Counted from the first letter of the stretch, positions 18,983 to 28,163 are shown. The stretch: DNA of 64,000 bases from Pseudomonas putida (GCF_001976065.1 NZ_MNAH01000001.1:248001-312000), one strand, 5' to 3'. Made by a program: numbers and translations. The notes: generated by a model not told the origin, from the letters alone.

Positions 18983-20464
18983 TCAGACCATCATCAGCAG
19001 CACGGCGACAAAAATGCTGCCGGCGGAGAAGGTCATGGTCCGAGACGACCAGGTGTTGAACCAACGTTGAAAGCTGGCGAGATCACGGGTCAGGGAAGTG
19101 GGCTGGCGAGTCCAGGACTGTTGGTCGAGGCGGAAGAACACATAGATCTTCACCAGGGCACCGACGATCTGGTTGTAATAGAGAATCGCCGGGTAGGCCG
19201 GGCCGATCCGGTGGCCGGAGCAGGACAGCAACAGGGTCAGGATCAGGCGGGTAATGCCGATCCAGAGCAGGTACACCAGGATGAACGCGGTGCCGTACTT
19301 GAAGCTGGCGATCAGCGCCACGGTCAGGCCCAGCAGGGAAGTCCACATCGACACACGCTGGTCGAACAGCACCACGGAAGTGAACGCACCGAGGCGTTTC
19401 ACCCCAAGGCCGAGGGCCCGGGAGTTCTGGCGCAGGTTGTTGCCGTACCAGCGGAACATCAGCTTGCGACTGGCCTTGATGAAGCTCTTTTCCGGCGGAT
19501 GCTCGACGGTGTTGATGGCGGCGTCAGGCACGTAGAAGGTGTCGTAGCCCAGGCGCATCAGGCTGAACCAGCTCGACTTGTCGTCGCCGGTCAGGAACTT
19601 GAAACGACCCAGGCGCCAGTGCTGCAGCGAGTCGCTTTCCACGTCGGCGATGAATTCCGGGTTGGTGACCACGGTGGCGCGGAACACCGACATCCGCCCG
19701 GTCATGGTCAGTACGCGCTTGGACAGGGCCATCGAGCACATGTTGATGTGACGCTGGGCGAAGCGCAGCTTGTGCCATTCGCTCATGATGTAGCCGCCGC
19801 GCACTTCGCAGAACTCGTTGGTGGTCAGGCCACCGACGTTGCCGAACATCTGGAACCACGGCACGGTCTTGCGCACCACGCCTTCGCCGAGCACGGTGTC
19901 GCCATCGATCACGGCCACAACGGCGCGGTCATCCGGCAGGTGGCGGGAGATGGCGCGGAAACCGTAGGCCAGGCCGTCGCGCTTGCCGGTGCCGGGAATG
20001 CGCACGAAGTCGAGCTTGACCCGGGCAGGCGGATTCATCCGGTTCCACAGGCTCTTGACCAGCAGTTCATCGGACATTTCGACGATAGAGCAGACCACGG
20101 TGGTCGGCAGCTCGCAGTCAATCGCTTCGCGGATCACCGAGCTGTACACCTGCGCGGTGGTCAGCGCATCGATACGGAAACTGGTGACCATCAAAAATAC
20201 ATGGGACGGGTCGGCCGCCTTGCCCAGCTTGCGCACTTTGCGCCGCAGGTGCGGGTAGACCACGTACAGGAACAGCATGCCGCGCAGAAAGTGCGTGGCA
20301 CCCATCGAATAACGCCAGATACCGACGATACCGATCAGGAAAATGAAGTCCTTCGACTCGGAGTCGAACGTGGACACAGGCAACGCCATGGCGATGCCCA
20401 TCAATAAACTCAGGTAGAACAGCCAACCGGCGGCCTGGAGTAGGCCGTTTTTTAGCCTGTGCAT
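18983..20464 (-). CDS. alg8: Alg8: alginate polymerase catalytic subunit (GT2)
   Basis: Processive family 2 glycosyltransferase of 493 residues that polymerises mannuronate from GDP-mannuronate. Membrane helices are at the N-terminus and after residue 360. Active-site motifs include the DGD metal site, the acceptor TGDD and the LQHWR region (QxxRW-like). The start MHRLKNG at 20464 fits the family; an in-frame ATG nine bases earlier is possible. Confidence 0.97.
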   Translation of the reverse strand: MHRLKNGLLQAAGWLFYLSLLMGIAMALPVSTFDSESKDFIFLIGIVGIWRYSMGATHFLRGMLFLYVVYPHLRRKVRKLGKAADPSHVFLMVTSFRIDALTTAQVYSSVIREAIDCELPTTVVCSIVEMSDELLVKSLWNRMNPPARVKLDFVRIPGTGKRDGLAYGFRAISRHLPDDRAVVAVIDGDTVLGEGVVRKTVPWFQMFGNVGGLTTNEFCEVRGGYIMSEWHKLRFAQRHINMCSMALSKRVLTMTGRMSVFRATVVTNPEFIADVESDSLQHWRLGRFKFLTGDDKSSWFSLMRLGYDTFYVPDAAINTVEHPPEKSFIKASRKLMFRWYGNNLRQNSRALGLGVKRLGAFTSVVLFDQRVSMWTSLLGLTVALIASFKYGTAFILVYLLWIGITRLILTLLLSCSGHRIGPAYPAILYYNQIVGALVKIYVFFRLDQQSWTRQPTSLTRDLASFQRWFNTWSSRTMTFSAGSIFVAVLLMMV

Positions 20465-20552
20465 AATCTGCATCCGTCTCGATCTCGGGCGAGCCTGTGG
20501 GGTGGCCCGATGGGGTTAAGGCAGGCGTAAAAAGCCAAATCGATCTCATCGG

Positions 20553-20640
20553 ACCTGTAGGAGCGCGGCTTGCCCGCGAAGGCGGTGTGTCTGGCACACC
20601 GCGTTGCCTGGTTCGCCGGCAAGCCTGGCTCCTACAAGGG
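20553..20640. repeat. REPIN in the algD-alg8 gap
   Basis: GTAGGAGCGCGGCTTGCCCGCGAA and TTCGCCGGCAAGCCTGGCTC form an imperfect inverted pair with features of both REP types. It fills the 184-base gap between algD and alg8, so it is transcribed within the operon mRNA. Confidence 0.88.
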
Positions 20641-20648
20641 ACGGTGTC

Positions 20649-21965
20649 TTACCAGCAGATGCCTTCAGTCCGGCCAGTCACGCTGGTGGCCTTGGACATG
20701 AAGCCGACCAGGTCGATCACCTGCTTGCCGTGTGGGACGTTCTGCACCAGGGCGCGGAATTTCTCGTCACGGTTGCCGAGGATGATCACGTCGGAGTTGT
20801 TGATCACGGCGTCGAAGTCGGCGTTGAGCAAGGACGAGACGTGGGGAATCTTCGACTCGATGTAGTCCTTGTTCGCGCCGTGGACACGGGCGTACTCGAC
20901 GTTGCTGTCGTAGATGCTCAGGTCGTAGCCCTTGCCGATCAGCATTTCGGCCAGGTCAACCAGCGGGCTTTCGCGCAGGTCGTCGGTGCCGGCCTTGAAG
21001 CTCAGGCCCAGCAGGGCGACTTTGCGTTTGTCGTGGCTGGAAACGATGTCGAACGCGTTCTGCACCTGGGACTCGTTACTGCGCATCAGCGAGTTGAGCA
21101 GCGGTGCTTCCACGTCCAGGGAGCCGGCGCGGTAGGTCAGGGCACGCACGTCTTTCGGCAGGCAGGAACCACCGAAGGCGAAGCCTGGGCGCATGTAGTA
21201 CTGGGACAGGTTCAGCGTCTTGTCCTGGCAGACCACGTCCATCACTTCACGACCATCGACACCGACAGCCTTGGCGATGTTGCCGATCTCGTTGGCGAAG
21301 GTCACCTTGGTGGCGTGCCACACGTTGCAGGTGTACTTGATCATCTCGGCAACGGCGATGTCCTTGCGGATGATCGGCGCGTCGAGTTCTTCGTACAGCG
21401 ATTGCAGAACGTCGCCCGAGGCCTTGTCGAACTCACCGATGACGGTCATGGGCGGCTGGTCGTAGTCGGCGATGGCGGTGCTTTCGCGCAGGAACTCAGG
21501 GTTCACGGCAACACCGAAGTCGACACCGGCTTTCTTGCCGGAGCAGTCTTCGAGGATCGGGATCACCACGTTGGCCACGGTGCCCGGCAGCACGGTGCTG
21601 CGAACCACGATGGTATGACGGGTGGTCTTGTCACGCAGGACAAAACCGATCTCGCGGCACACGGCTTCGATGTAGTTCAGTTCCAGGTCGCCGTTCTTCT
21701 TGCTTGGCGTACCAACACAGATCATCGACAGGTCGGTGTCGCGAATCGCCTCGGCGAAGTTGGTGGTGCCGCGCAGACGACCGGTCTGGATACCTTGGGC
21801 CAGAAGTTCGCCCAGGCCTGGTTCAACGATCGGCGAACGGCCTGCATTGATCATATCGATCTTGTCTTTGGCAACATCGACGCCAACGACGTCATGGCCC
21901 CGAGCAGACAGGCAGCCGGCACAGACTGCGCCTACGTAACCCAAACCAAATATGCTGATGCGCAT
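20649..21965 (-). CDS. algD: AlgD: GDP-mannose 6-dehydrogenase
   Basis: NAD-dependent four-electron dehydrogenase of 438 residues that makes GDP-mannuronate, the committed step to alginate. The Rossmann motif GLGYVG is at residues 7-12 and the catalytic Cys268 sits in GGSCLPKD. The start at MRISIFG (21965) has GAGG eight bases upstream and matches the family; an upstream Met at 21989 lacks this. It is the first gene of the operon, with the main control region upstream. Confidence 0.98.
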   Translation of the reverse strand: MRISIFGLGYVGAVCAGCLSARGHDVVGVDVAKDKIDMINAGRSPIVEPGLGELLAQGIQTGRLRGTTNFAEAIRDTDLSMICVGTPSKKNGDLELNYIEAVCREIGFVLRDKTTRHTIVVRSTVLPGTVANVVIPILEDCSGKKAGVDFGVAVNPEFLRESTAIADYDQPPMTVIGEFDKASGDVLQSLYEELDAPIIRKDIAVAEMIKYTCNVWHATKVTFANEIGNIAKAVGVDGREVMDVVCQDKTLNLSQYYMRPGFAFGGSCLPKDVRALTYRAGSLDVEAPLLNSLMRSNESQVQNAFDIVSSHDKRKVALLGLSFKAGTDDLRESPLVDLAEMLIGKGYDLSIYDSNVEYARVHGANKDYIESKIPHVSSLLNADFDAVINNSDVIILGNRDEKFRALVQNVPHGKQVIDLVGFMSKATSVTGRTEGICW

Positions 21966-22437
21966 CGCATTTACCTCAGTGTTGATCAAGCCATTAGATG
22001 GCCGGAGTTAATGGTGTTCAGCGTTTATAGTGCACACGGAAGTTACGCCTGGCAGGCGTGACCGTACCGCGTGCTGGCATAAAAGTTCCGAGTGTCTAAA
22101 TAAGTGCACTCAAGGTGTGCGCAACTAGGCCTTGTTGTTATGACTTGCCCTGTTATGCAGCCCGTCCTCTATTCAGAGGATGTTCGTGCAATGTTCCTGC
22201 ACGCTCGATGTCAGGCCGAAAGCCCGTGGATCAAGCGTTTTGGTGCCCAGGTGAGCACGTTTATAGGGACGCGGCCTTGGCCTTGTAGGGGATATTAATG
22301 GTGCGTATCTCCTGTGCGTTCTGGTGTTGCCCAAATCAGGGATTAGTCAGTGCAAGTTAGTATTGCAACTTCACTACATGGATCACTGTTCTGCGTAAGT
22401 TATCTCGTACATCCTCGGCGAGAATCGTTACCGGTGG

Positions 22438-22464
22438 TATGAACGGTGCATTTGGACATAGTTC
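22438..22464 (-). promoter_or_regulatory. candidate AlgU (sigma-22) promoter of algD
   Basis: On the minus strand GAACTA is followed after 16 bases by TCATA, close to the AlgU pattern GAACTT-N16/17-TCtga. It would give a leader of roughly 460 bases. A second, better -35 (GGAACTT, 22083-22089) lies nearer algD but has no good -10 at the right distance. Both are weak on sequence alone. Confidence 0.3.
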
Positions 22465-22589
22465 CGGCCCATCCATCGCGAAATCTGAAATTTCTTGAAA
22501 TATTGACAAAGATGGCACTGCTCTCAAATTGATAGCACTTGCCGTTTCGCCCTGTATATATAGGCGGATTATTGAAGGGGATAGTTTTT

Positions 22590-22626
22590 TGCCACTACTG
22601 ATAATTTTTTTCGGTGCCACTACTGA
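22590..22626. repeat. 12-base direct repeat upstream of algD
   Basis: GCCACTACTGA occurs at 22591 and again at 22616, start to start 25 bases, each followed by an A/T tract. The spacing of about two and a half helical turns in a control region suggests a regulator or bending site, but I know no matching consensus. Confidence 0.55.
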
Positions 22627-22683
22627 AAAAAATATTCGAAGTCGAGTGAAACTAAAGTTAGAAAATTGACAAACTGTTTTTTG

Positions 22684-22699
22684 GCGTCATAAAAATGAC
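22684..22699. promoter_or_regulatory. palindrome CGTCAT-AAAA-ATGACG
   Basis: Perfect 6-base inverted repeat with a four-A spacer, between yaaA and the algD control region. There is no following T-run on either strand, so it is not a standard terminator; an operator is possible. Confidence 0.45.
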
Positions 22700-22776
22700 G
22701 AAATTGGCGGGGAGATTGCAGGCTACGAATGGGGGGCGCACGAGGCGTTTGAAAGGTCGTGCGCCGACCCGTTGCT

Positions 22777-23556
22777 TCATTCGGGGGCGTGGTCGCGCAG
22801 GAACACCAGATTGTCCGGTTTAGACTGCTCGGCGCTGTAGCGGTAACCCTGCACATCGAACTGCTTGAGGGCTTGCGGATCGTTGATGCGCTCTTCGATG
22901 ACGAATCGGCTCATCATGCCCCGGGCCTTTTTCGCATAGAAGCTGATGATCTTGTACTGACCGTTCTTCAGGTCCTTGAACTCGGTATTGATGATGCGTG
23001 CATTCAGGGCGTTGCGCTTGACCGCCGAGAAATACTCGTTGGAAGCCAGGTTGAGCAGCACGTCATCGCCTTGGTCGGCCAAGGCTTCGTTCAGCCATTC
23101 GCTGATCCGCGTACCCCAGAAGGCATACAGGTCCTTGCCCCGGGCATTGGCCAGCTTGGTGCCCATTTCCAGCCGGTACGGCTGCATCAGGTCGAGGGGG
23201 CGCAGCAGGCCATACAGGCCGGAGAGCATGCGCAGGTGTTGCTGGGCATAGTCAAAATCGGCTTCGCTGAAGGTTTGCGCGTTCAACCCGGTGTAGACGT
23301 CGCCCTTGAACGCCAGCAAGGCCTGCTTGGCGTTGGCCGGGGTGAAGGCGGGTGTCCAGCTGCCGAAGCGGGCGGCGTTGAGCCCGCCGATCTTGTCGGA
23401 AACGTGCATCAACTCGCTGATCTGCGCCGGGGTCAGCTCGCGCAGTTGCTGGATCAGCTCCTGGGAGTGGTCGAGGTACTGCGGCTGGGTAAAGCGTTGG
23501 GTCGCCGGTGGTGTTTCGTAATCGAGGGTCTTGGCGGGGGAAATCACCGTCAGCAT
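22777..23556 (-). CDS. yaaA: YaaA: peroxide stress response protein
   Basis: Cytoplasmic protein of 259 residues, full length for the YaaA/DUF328 family, which lowers free iron and limits DNA damage under hydrogen peroxide stress. It begins with the family signature [14 protein letters not shown] and contains [22 protein letters not shown] and [16 protein letters not shown] precedes the ATG. It is monocistronic, between the algD control region and a REPIN. Confidence 0.96.
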   Translation of the reverse strand: MLTVISPAKTLDYETPPATQRFTQPQYLDHSQELIQQLRELTPAQISELMHVSDKIGGLNAARFGSWTPAFTPANAKQALLAFKGDVYTGLNAQTFSEADFDYAQQHLRMLSGLYGLLRPLDLMQPYRLEMGTKLANARGKDLYAFWGTRISEWLNEALADQGDDVLLNLASNEYFSAVKRNALNARIINTEFKDLKNGQYKIISFYAKKARGMMSRFVIEERINDPQALKQFDVQGYRYSAEQSKPDNLVFLRDHAPE

Positions 23557-23657
23557 GAAGTCGTCTCCTTTAATCGTGGCGGCGATTCTAGGGGGTTGTC
23601 GCGGTGGACTCCAGCTATCGAGGCCATAGGTGATGACCGGTGGCTATCCACAAATCC

Positions 23658-23747
23658 TTGTGGGAGCGGGCTTGCTAGCGAAGGCGGCGTGTCAGCCAAT
23701 ATTAATGTGACTGACACACTGCCTTCGCGAGCAAGCCCGCTCCCACT
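23658..23747. repeat. REPIN, type A
   Basis: Inverted pair of the GTGGGAGCGGGCTTGCT and AGCAAGCCCGCTCCCAC cores around a loop containing GTGTCAG...CTGACAC, between yaaA and the deacetylase-like gene. Confidence 0.92.
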
Positions 23748-23823
23748 TTGCTTCGGTGCTGCTGCGGGAATGCGGGGCGGATCAGCTATAGTGCCGCCCG
23801 GGTCTGGTTATGGAGGCATCCCA

Positions 23824-24948
23824 TTGCGTATCGTTTTTCTGCTCACCGCCTGGCTGCTGAGCTTCGGCGCCATCGCGGCACCCGGTGAGGTGGCGACCCT
23901 GGATCGCAGCACCTGGCCGGAAAAACTCGACAACCCGACCCTTTTCGACGTCGCCTCGCGTGCCGAAATCCTCATGTTCGCCCGGGTGCTGCTGGCCAGT
24001 GAGTCCCTGGACGAGGCGGCGCTGGCGCAACGCCTGGGGCTGCGCACGATCAATCTGGATTCGGTCAATCGAGTTCGCCAACGCCTGTGGCAACGCCTGT
24101 TGGCCAACTACAACTTCGCCCAGCAAAGTTGCGACCAGGACGCCTCCTTCTGTTTCCTGGTCGAGGACATGGCCACCTTGCGCGAGCAGGCCGGCAAGTT
24201 CCAGCTCAGCGAGGACAGCTATTACACCCGGTGGTACGAACCGAGCCGCCTGTTCCACACCCAGTACCTGGACGAGCAACTGCGCAAGGCGGCACTGTTC
24301 CCGCAAGCCAGCAGTGAAGTCGATCGTTTTGGAGACTTTGAGCGTAATGGCGACGGCATGCATGACCGGCTGTTTCTATTGACCTTCGACAGCGCCGCCA
24401 ACGCCATGCCGGACCACACCGACTGGGTGGCCGAGTACCTGCGCAAGGCCAATCTCAGTGGCACCTTCTTCGTGCTCGGCAAGGACCTCCAGGCACGTCT
24501 GGGCGAGCGTTCGGTGGCCAGCCTGCAGTCGACCTGGTCAACCCAGTGTATCGGTGTGCAAGGCTGGGAGTTTCGCTCCCACAGCCACTGGCAGGACTGG
24601 CAGGACTCGGTACGTCGCAGCGTTGAGCTGGCGAAAAATAAACTGCCGGAGAACTTCATGCCGCTGTTTCGCCCGCCCGATGGCCAGCGTCGTGCCGACG
24701 CCGCCGCTTTCTTCAAGGCCCAGGGCTTGCAGGTCGCCCTGTGGGACATCGATGCCCAGGACGGTGCAGGCAAGCTCAAGGGCAGCCAGAGTGCGCAACG
24801 GGTGCTGACCCTGATGCTGCTGTGGCGCCACGGGGTGATCAACTTCAATGTGAAGCAGGACGGGGTGAAAACGGCGTTGCCCTGGCTGATTACGCAAACG
24901 GCGCAAAGCGGGATCGGTTGGGAGGACTGTCAGGAGGGGTTTCGCTGA
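23824..24948 (+). CDS. polysaccharide deacetylase (NodB-fold) family protein, possibly inactive
   Basis: Exported protein of 374 residues. The start is a TTG seven bases after GGAGG; it gives a clean signal peptide (LRIVFLLTAWLLSFGAIAA). The open frame runs far upstream but that part is antisense to yaaA. The NodB domain lies near residues 180-360, with motif 1 as LTFDSA (canonical TFDD), motif 2 as SHSHWQD (canonical HTxxH) and motif 3 as RPPDG. The second Asp and second His of the metal triad appear to be missing, so the catalytic state is doubtful. Confidence 0.85.
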   Translation: MRIVFLLTAWLLSFGAIAAPGEVATLDRSTWPEKLDNPTLFDVASRAEILMFARVLLASESLDEAALAQRLGLRTINLDSVNRVRQRLWQRLLANYNFAQQSCDQDASFCFLVEDMATLREQAGKFQLSEDSYYTRWYEPSRLFHTQYLDEQLRKAALFPQASSEVDRFGDFERNGDGMHDRLFLLTFDSAANAMPDHTDWVAEYLRKANLSGTFFVLGKDLQARLGERSVASLQSTWSTQCIGVQGWEFRSHSHWQDWQDSVRRSVELAKNKLPENFMPLFRPPDGQRRADAAAFFKAQGLQVALWDIDAQDGAGKLKGSQSAQRVLTLMLLWRHGVINFNVKQDGVKTALPWLITQTAQSGIGWEDCQEGFR

Positions 24949-25283
24949 AAACCGCCAAAGCCCGCAAACATTGGGTAAAAGGCGATTTTTGAAGAGGTTT
25001 TGCTGCAGGTTGACTTCCGACTGTAAACGGGTGATGGCAGTCCGCCAAGTGTTATTGGTCATTCTGAAAAATAAACTTCAAAAAAGCGTCAAAGTACTTT
25101 TTTCTGTCATGGGTTTTGGAGTATTACGAAGACAGACCGCCGAAACCTGCAACACAGGTGGCGTCTCCCAAGACCCGCATGTATGCAGAACACTTGAGTC
25201 CCCGCAGGTGTATTCGGTAGTCACTTCGAGGCGCAGCACCGCCAAGGTATTGCGTCGAATGGCTCCCACAAAGGTGACCGAGT
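24949..25283. other. intergenic stretch before the PhoH-type gene
   Basis: 335 bases without a credible gene. It contains an A/T-rich segment (25060-25110) that could hold the promoter of the downstream gene, but no clear -35/-10 pair, repeat or RNA fold that I can name. Confidence 0.5.
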
Positions 25284-26678
25284 ATGGATGATCACGGACG
25301 TAGCTCTTCTTCCAACCAGCCAATCCTTTATGTACTCGATACCAACGTATTGATTCACGATCCAAACGCGCTGCTCAACTTCGAAGAACACCACGTCGCG
25401 ATCCCGATGACCGTGCTTGAGGAGCTCGACAAGCTCAAGAGCGGGCATCACAGCGTTGCCGCCGAATGCCGCCAGGCCATCCGGCTGATCGACAAGACCC
25501 TGGGCGATGCCTCACCCGAGGACGTCGAGCAGGGTGTGCCGATCCAGCGGGGCAAGAGCGGACCCAAGGGCTTGCTGTCAATTCTGATGAGCAAGCATGC
25601 CGAGCCGAACCTGATTCTGCCCGAGCACCTGAACGACAACAAAATCATCAACCAGTTGATCGACCTGCACGCGCGCGATCCGCAAAAGCCCGTGGTGCTG
25701 GTCACCAAAGACATCAACATGCGCCTCAAGGCCCGCGCCTGCGGGATTGCGGCCGAGGACTACAGCACCGACCAGTTGGTCGACGACGTATCGTTGCTGC
25801 CTAACGGCTACCACAACATGACCGGCTCCTTCTGGGACCGAGTGAGCAAGGTCGAGACCCGCCAGGACCATGGCCGCACCTGGCATCAGGTACAGCTGAT
25901 CGACAACCTGCCGGCGGTGCACATCAACGAGTTCATCATCGACGAGCAAGGGTTCGTCGGCTGGATCAAGGAGATCGAGGAAGACAAGTTACTGATCCTG
26001 GACCTGCACCAGGAACCGCTGCTGCATCAGGAAGCCTGGGGCCTGAAACCGCGTGACATCTATCAGAGCCTGGCGCTGTATGCCTTGCTCGATCCGGACA
26101 TCCACCTGGTCAACCTGTCCGGTGCCGCAGGTTCCGGTAAAACCATCCTCGCGCTGGCCGCGGCCATTGAACAGACCATGGTCAGCAAGCGCTATCGCCG
26201 CATCATCGCCACCCGCAGCGTGCAAGGCCTGGACCAGGAGATCGGCTTCCTGCCCGGCACCGAAGCGGAAAAAATGGAGCCTTGGCTGGGCGCCATCACC
26301 GACAACCTCGAAGCCTTGCACATGGATGATGAAAGCACCCATGGCAGCGTCGACTACATCCTCAGCAAAGTGCCGTTGCAGTTCAAATCCCTCAACTACA
26401 TCCGGGGCCGCAGCTTCCAGCAGAGCCTGATCCTGATCGATGAATGCCAGAACCTCACACCGCACCAGATGAAAACCATCATCACCCGTGCCGGCGCCGG
26501 TTCCAAAGTGGTGTGCCTGGGCAACCTGGCACAGATCGACACCCCTTACCTGTCCGCGACCAGCTCCGGGCTGACCTACCTGACTGAACGCTTCAAGGAT
26601 TTCCCCAACGGAGTGCACATCACCCTGCAAGGGGTGCCACGTTCGATCCTGGCTGAATACGCCGAATCGCATCTGTAA
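25284..26678 (+). CDS. PIN-PhoH family ATPase
   Basis: Protein of 464 residues fusing an N-terminal PIN nuclease domain (LYVLDTNVLIHDP, acidic residues in EELDKLK and TKDINMRLKA) to a C-terminal PhoH ATPase domain with Walker A GAAGSGKT near residue 285 and Walker B LILIDECQN. This PIN-PhoH (PhoH2-like) architecture is linked to RNA unwinding and cleavage. AAAGG precedes the ATG. It is monocistronic and closed by a strong terminator. Confidence 0.93.
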   Translation: MDDHGRSSSSNQPILYVLDTNVLIHDPNALLNFEEHHVAIPMTVLEELDKLKSGHHSVAAECRQAIRLIDKTLGDASPEDVEQGVPIQRGKSGPKGLLSILMSKHAEPNLILPEHLNDNKIINQLIDLHARDPQKPVVLVTKDINMRLKARACGIAAEDYSTDQLVDDVSLLPNGYHNMTGSFWDRVSKVETRQDHGRTWHQVQLIDNLPAVHINEFIIDEQGFVGWIKEIEEDKLLILDLHQEPLLHQEAWGLKPRDIYQSLALYALLDPDIHLVNLSGAAGSGKTILALAAAIEQTMVSKRYRRIIATRSVQGLDQEIGFLPGTEAEKMEPWLGAITDNLEALHMDDESTHGSVDYILSKVPLQFKSLNYIRGRSFQQSLILIDECQNLTPHQMKTIITRAGAGSKVVCLGNLAQIDTPYLSATSSGLTYLTERFKDFPNGVHITLQGVPRSILAEYAESHL

Positions 26679-26690
26679 CTGCTTCACACA

Positions 26691-26722
26691 AACCGGGCGG
26701 CCCCAAAGCCGTCCGGTTTTTT
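26691..26722 (+). terminator. rho-independent terminator after the PhoH-type gene
   Basis: AACCGGGCGGC pairs with GCCGTCCGGTT (one mismatch) around a short loop and is followed by six T, 13 bases after the stop codon. Confidence 0.92.
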
Positions 26723-26740
26723 ATGCTCGACACAAAACCT

Positions 26741-26822
26741 TGTAGGAGCTGGCTTGCCAGCGAAGGGGGCGTTGAAGGTGTTGAATTCAAGACCGTCATC
26801 GCTGGCAAGCCAGCTCCTACAG
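26741..26822. repeat. REPIN, type B
   Basis: Inverted pair of GTAGGAGCTGGCTTGCCAGC and its complement around a loop with GAATTC, between the PhoH-type gene terminator and moaC. Confidence 0.92.
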
Positions 26823-26881
26823 GAATGCGTCCATCCGATAATCATGCGTGCGGAAATCTGACCCACAGGTTTACAATCGGG

Positions 26882-26897
26882 ACTCCTGATCAGGAGT
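26882..26897. promoter_or_regulatory. moaC: perfect palindrome covering the moaC Shine-Dalgarno
   Basis: ACTCCTGATCAGGAGT is a perfect 16-base palindrome seven bases upstream of the moaC GTG. The Shine-Dalgarno AGGAG is in its right arm and would pair with CTCCT in the left arm, leaving a six-base loop. Confidence 0.6.
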
Positions 26898-26903
26898 AAC
26901 CCT

Positions 26904-27377
26904 GTGCTGACTCATCTCGATTCCCAAGGCCGTGCCAACATGGTCGACGTCACCGAAAAAGCCGTGACGTTCCGTGAAGCAACGGCCCAGGCGCTGGTGC
27001 GCATGCTGCCCGAAACCTTGCAAATGATCGTCAGTGGCGGTCACCCCAAGGGCGATGTGTTCGCCGTGGCCCGTATTGCCGGCATCCAGGCGGCGAAAAA
27101 GACCAGCGACCTGATTCCCCTGTGCCATCCGCTGATGCTGACCGGGGTCAAGGTCGAACTCAGCGCCGAAGGCGAGGACAGCGTGCGCATCGTGGCGCGC
27201 TGCAAGTTGTCCGGGCAGACCGGAGTCGAGATGGAGGCCCTGACCGCCGCCAGTGTCGCCGCGTTGACCATCTATGACATGTGCAAGGCCGTGGATCGCG
27301 GCATGACCATCGAAAGTGTGCGCCTGCTGGAGAAGGTTGGCGGCAAGAGCGGGCATTTCCAGGCGGATCAGCCATGA
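26904..27377 (+). CDS. moaC: MoaC: cyclic pyranopterin monophosphate synthase
   Basis: Converts the MoaA product to cPMP in molybdenum cofactor synthesis. The 157-residue protein is full length, with [32 protein letters not shown], the IPLCHPL motif and [11 protein letters not shown]. The start is a GTG seven bases after CAGGAG. It overlaps moaD by the ATGA arrangement, so moaC-moaD-moaE form one unit. Confidence 0.97.
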   Translation: MLTHLDSQGRANMVDVTEKAVTFREATAQALVRMLPETLQMIVSGGHPKGDVFAVARIAGIQAAKKTSDLIPLCHPLMLTGVKVELSAEGEDSVRIVARCKLSGQTGVEMEALTAASVAALTIYDMCKAVDRGMTIESVRLLEKVGGKSGHFQADQP

Positions 27378-27616
27378 ACGTGACCGTGAAGTTTTTTGCC
27401 CGTTACCGTGAAGCGCTGGGCGTTGATGCGGTGAAGGTCGAGGGCGACTTCGCCACCGTCGACGACGTGCGCGCACTGTTGGCCCAGCGCGATGGCGCCG
27501 AGGTGTTGAGCGAGCAGAACCTGATGTGCGCGCGCAACGAAGACCTGTGCCAGCTCGACGAGCCGGTCAGCGATGGCGATGAAGTGGCGTTTTTCCCCAC
27601 CGTGACCGGGGGCTGA
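27374..27616 (+). CDS. moaD: MoaD: molybdopterin synthase small subunit
   Basis: Ubiquitin-like sulphur carrier of 80 residues ending in the required Gly-Gly (TVTGG), which is thiocarboxylated and donates sulphur to cPMP in the MoaD-MoaE complex. The start at 27374 overlaps the moaC stop; an earlier in-frame start would lie inside moaC. Confidence 0.96.
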   Translation: MNVTVKFFARYREALGVDAVKVEGDFATVDDVRALLAQRDGAEVLSEQNLMCARNEDLCQLDEPVSDGDEVAFFPTVTGG

Positions 27617-27619
27617 GGC

Positions 27620-28072
27620 ATGGCCATTCGCGTGCAATCGACCGCGTTCGACCCCGGCGCCGAAGTCAACGCCATGCACGATGCCAATGTCGGCGTCGGC
27701 GCGGTGGTGAGTTTTGTCGGCTATGTTCGCGATTTCAATGACGGCCTGGATGTCGCCGGGATGTTCCTCGAACACTATCCGGGCATGACCGAAAAAGCCC
27801 TCGGCAAGATCGCCATCGAAGCGGAGCAGCGCTGGCCGTTGCTCAAGCTGCAAGTGCTGCATCGCATCGGCGCCCTGGAGCCCGGCGAGCCCATCGTCTT
27901 CGTCGGCGCCGCCAGCGCCCACCGCCAGGCCGCCTTCGACGCCTGCGCCTTTGTCATGGACTACCTGAAAACCCGCGCGCCGTTCTGGAAGAAGGAAAAC
28001 ACCAGCGACGGCCCACGTTGGGTAGAGGGGCGTGACAGCGATCATGCGGCGGCGGATCGGTGGAAGCGGTAA
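27620..28072 (+). CDS. moaE: MoaE: molybdopterin synthase catalytic subunit
   Basis: Large subunit of molybdopterin synthase, 150 residues. Family segments visible are VGAVVSFVGYVRDFN, FLEHYPGMTEKAL, RIGALEPGEPIVFVG, HRQAAFDACAFVMDYLK and the catalytic lysine region PFWKKE. It starts three bases after the moaD stop and closes the operon. Confidence 0.97.
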   Translation: MAIRVQSTAFDPGAEVNAMHDANVGVGAVVSFVGYVRDFNDGLDVAGMFLEHYPGMTEKALGKIAIEAEQRWPLLKLQVLHRIGALEPGEPIVFVGAASAHRQAAFDACAFVMDYLKTRAPFWKKENTSDGPRWVEGRDSDHAAADRWKR

Positions 28073-28096
28073 TTCCTGCGACGTTCTTCAGTCAGT

Positions 28097-28163
28097 CTTC
28101 GCGAGCAAGCCCGCTCCCACTGTGTTCGCAGTTCCCATGTGGGAGCGGGCTTGCCCGCGAAGA
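28097..28163. repeat. REPIN, type A
   Basis: Compact inverted pair of the type A core with a loop of about 18 bases, downstream of moaE. The 280-base gap to the next gene otherwise holds only a likely promoter stretch near 28240-28290. Confidence 0.92.

Larger units (their letters stand above)
21966..22776. promoter_or_regulatory. algD: algD upstream control region, no convincing gene
   Basis: About 810 bases separate algD from yaaA. The part from about 22300 to 22730 is visibly A+T-richer than its surroundings. It holds two AlgU-like half promoters, a near-perfect 12-base direct repeat and a CGTCAT palindrome (listed separately). In P. aeruginosa algD has a long leader and far-upstream AlgR, AmrZ and IHF sites, so a long control region is expected. 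An 87-codon frame on the minus strand (22357-22620, GTG start) has no ribosome-binding site and is not called. Confidence 0.7.

Noticed and set aside
17318..20407. A 1029-codon open frame antisense to algK, alg44 and alg8
   Set aside because: Same reason: complements three certain genes, no start context, no protein family pattern.
22083..22089. GGAACTT as the algD -35 box
   Set aside because: Good -35 match but no acceptable AlgU -10 at 16 or 17 bases (TACGG or ACGGT), so it is not called as a promoter feature.
22357..22620. 87-codon minus-strand frame upstream of algD (GTG start)
   Set aside because: No ribosome-binding site, no recognisable family, and it covers the probable algD control region. 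Could be revisited if conserved at the protein level.
22759..23823. Upstream extension of the deacetylase-like frame to give a 729-residue protein
   Set aside because: The extension is antisense to yaaA and passes through a REPIN; a TTG with GGAGG and a clean signal peptide marks the true start at 23824.
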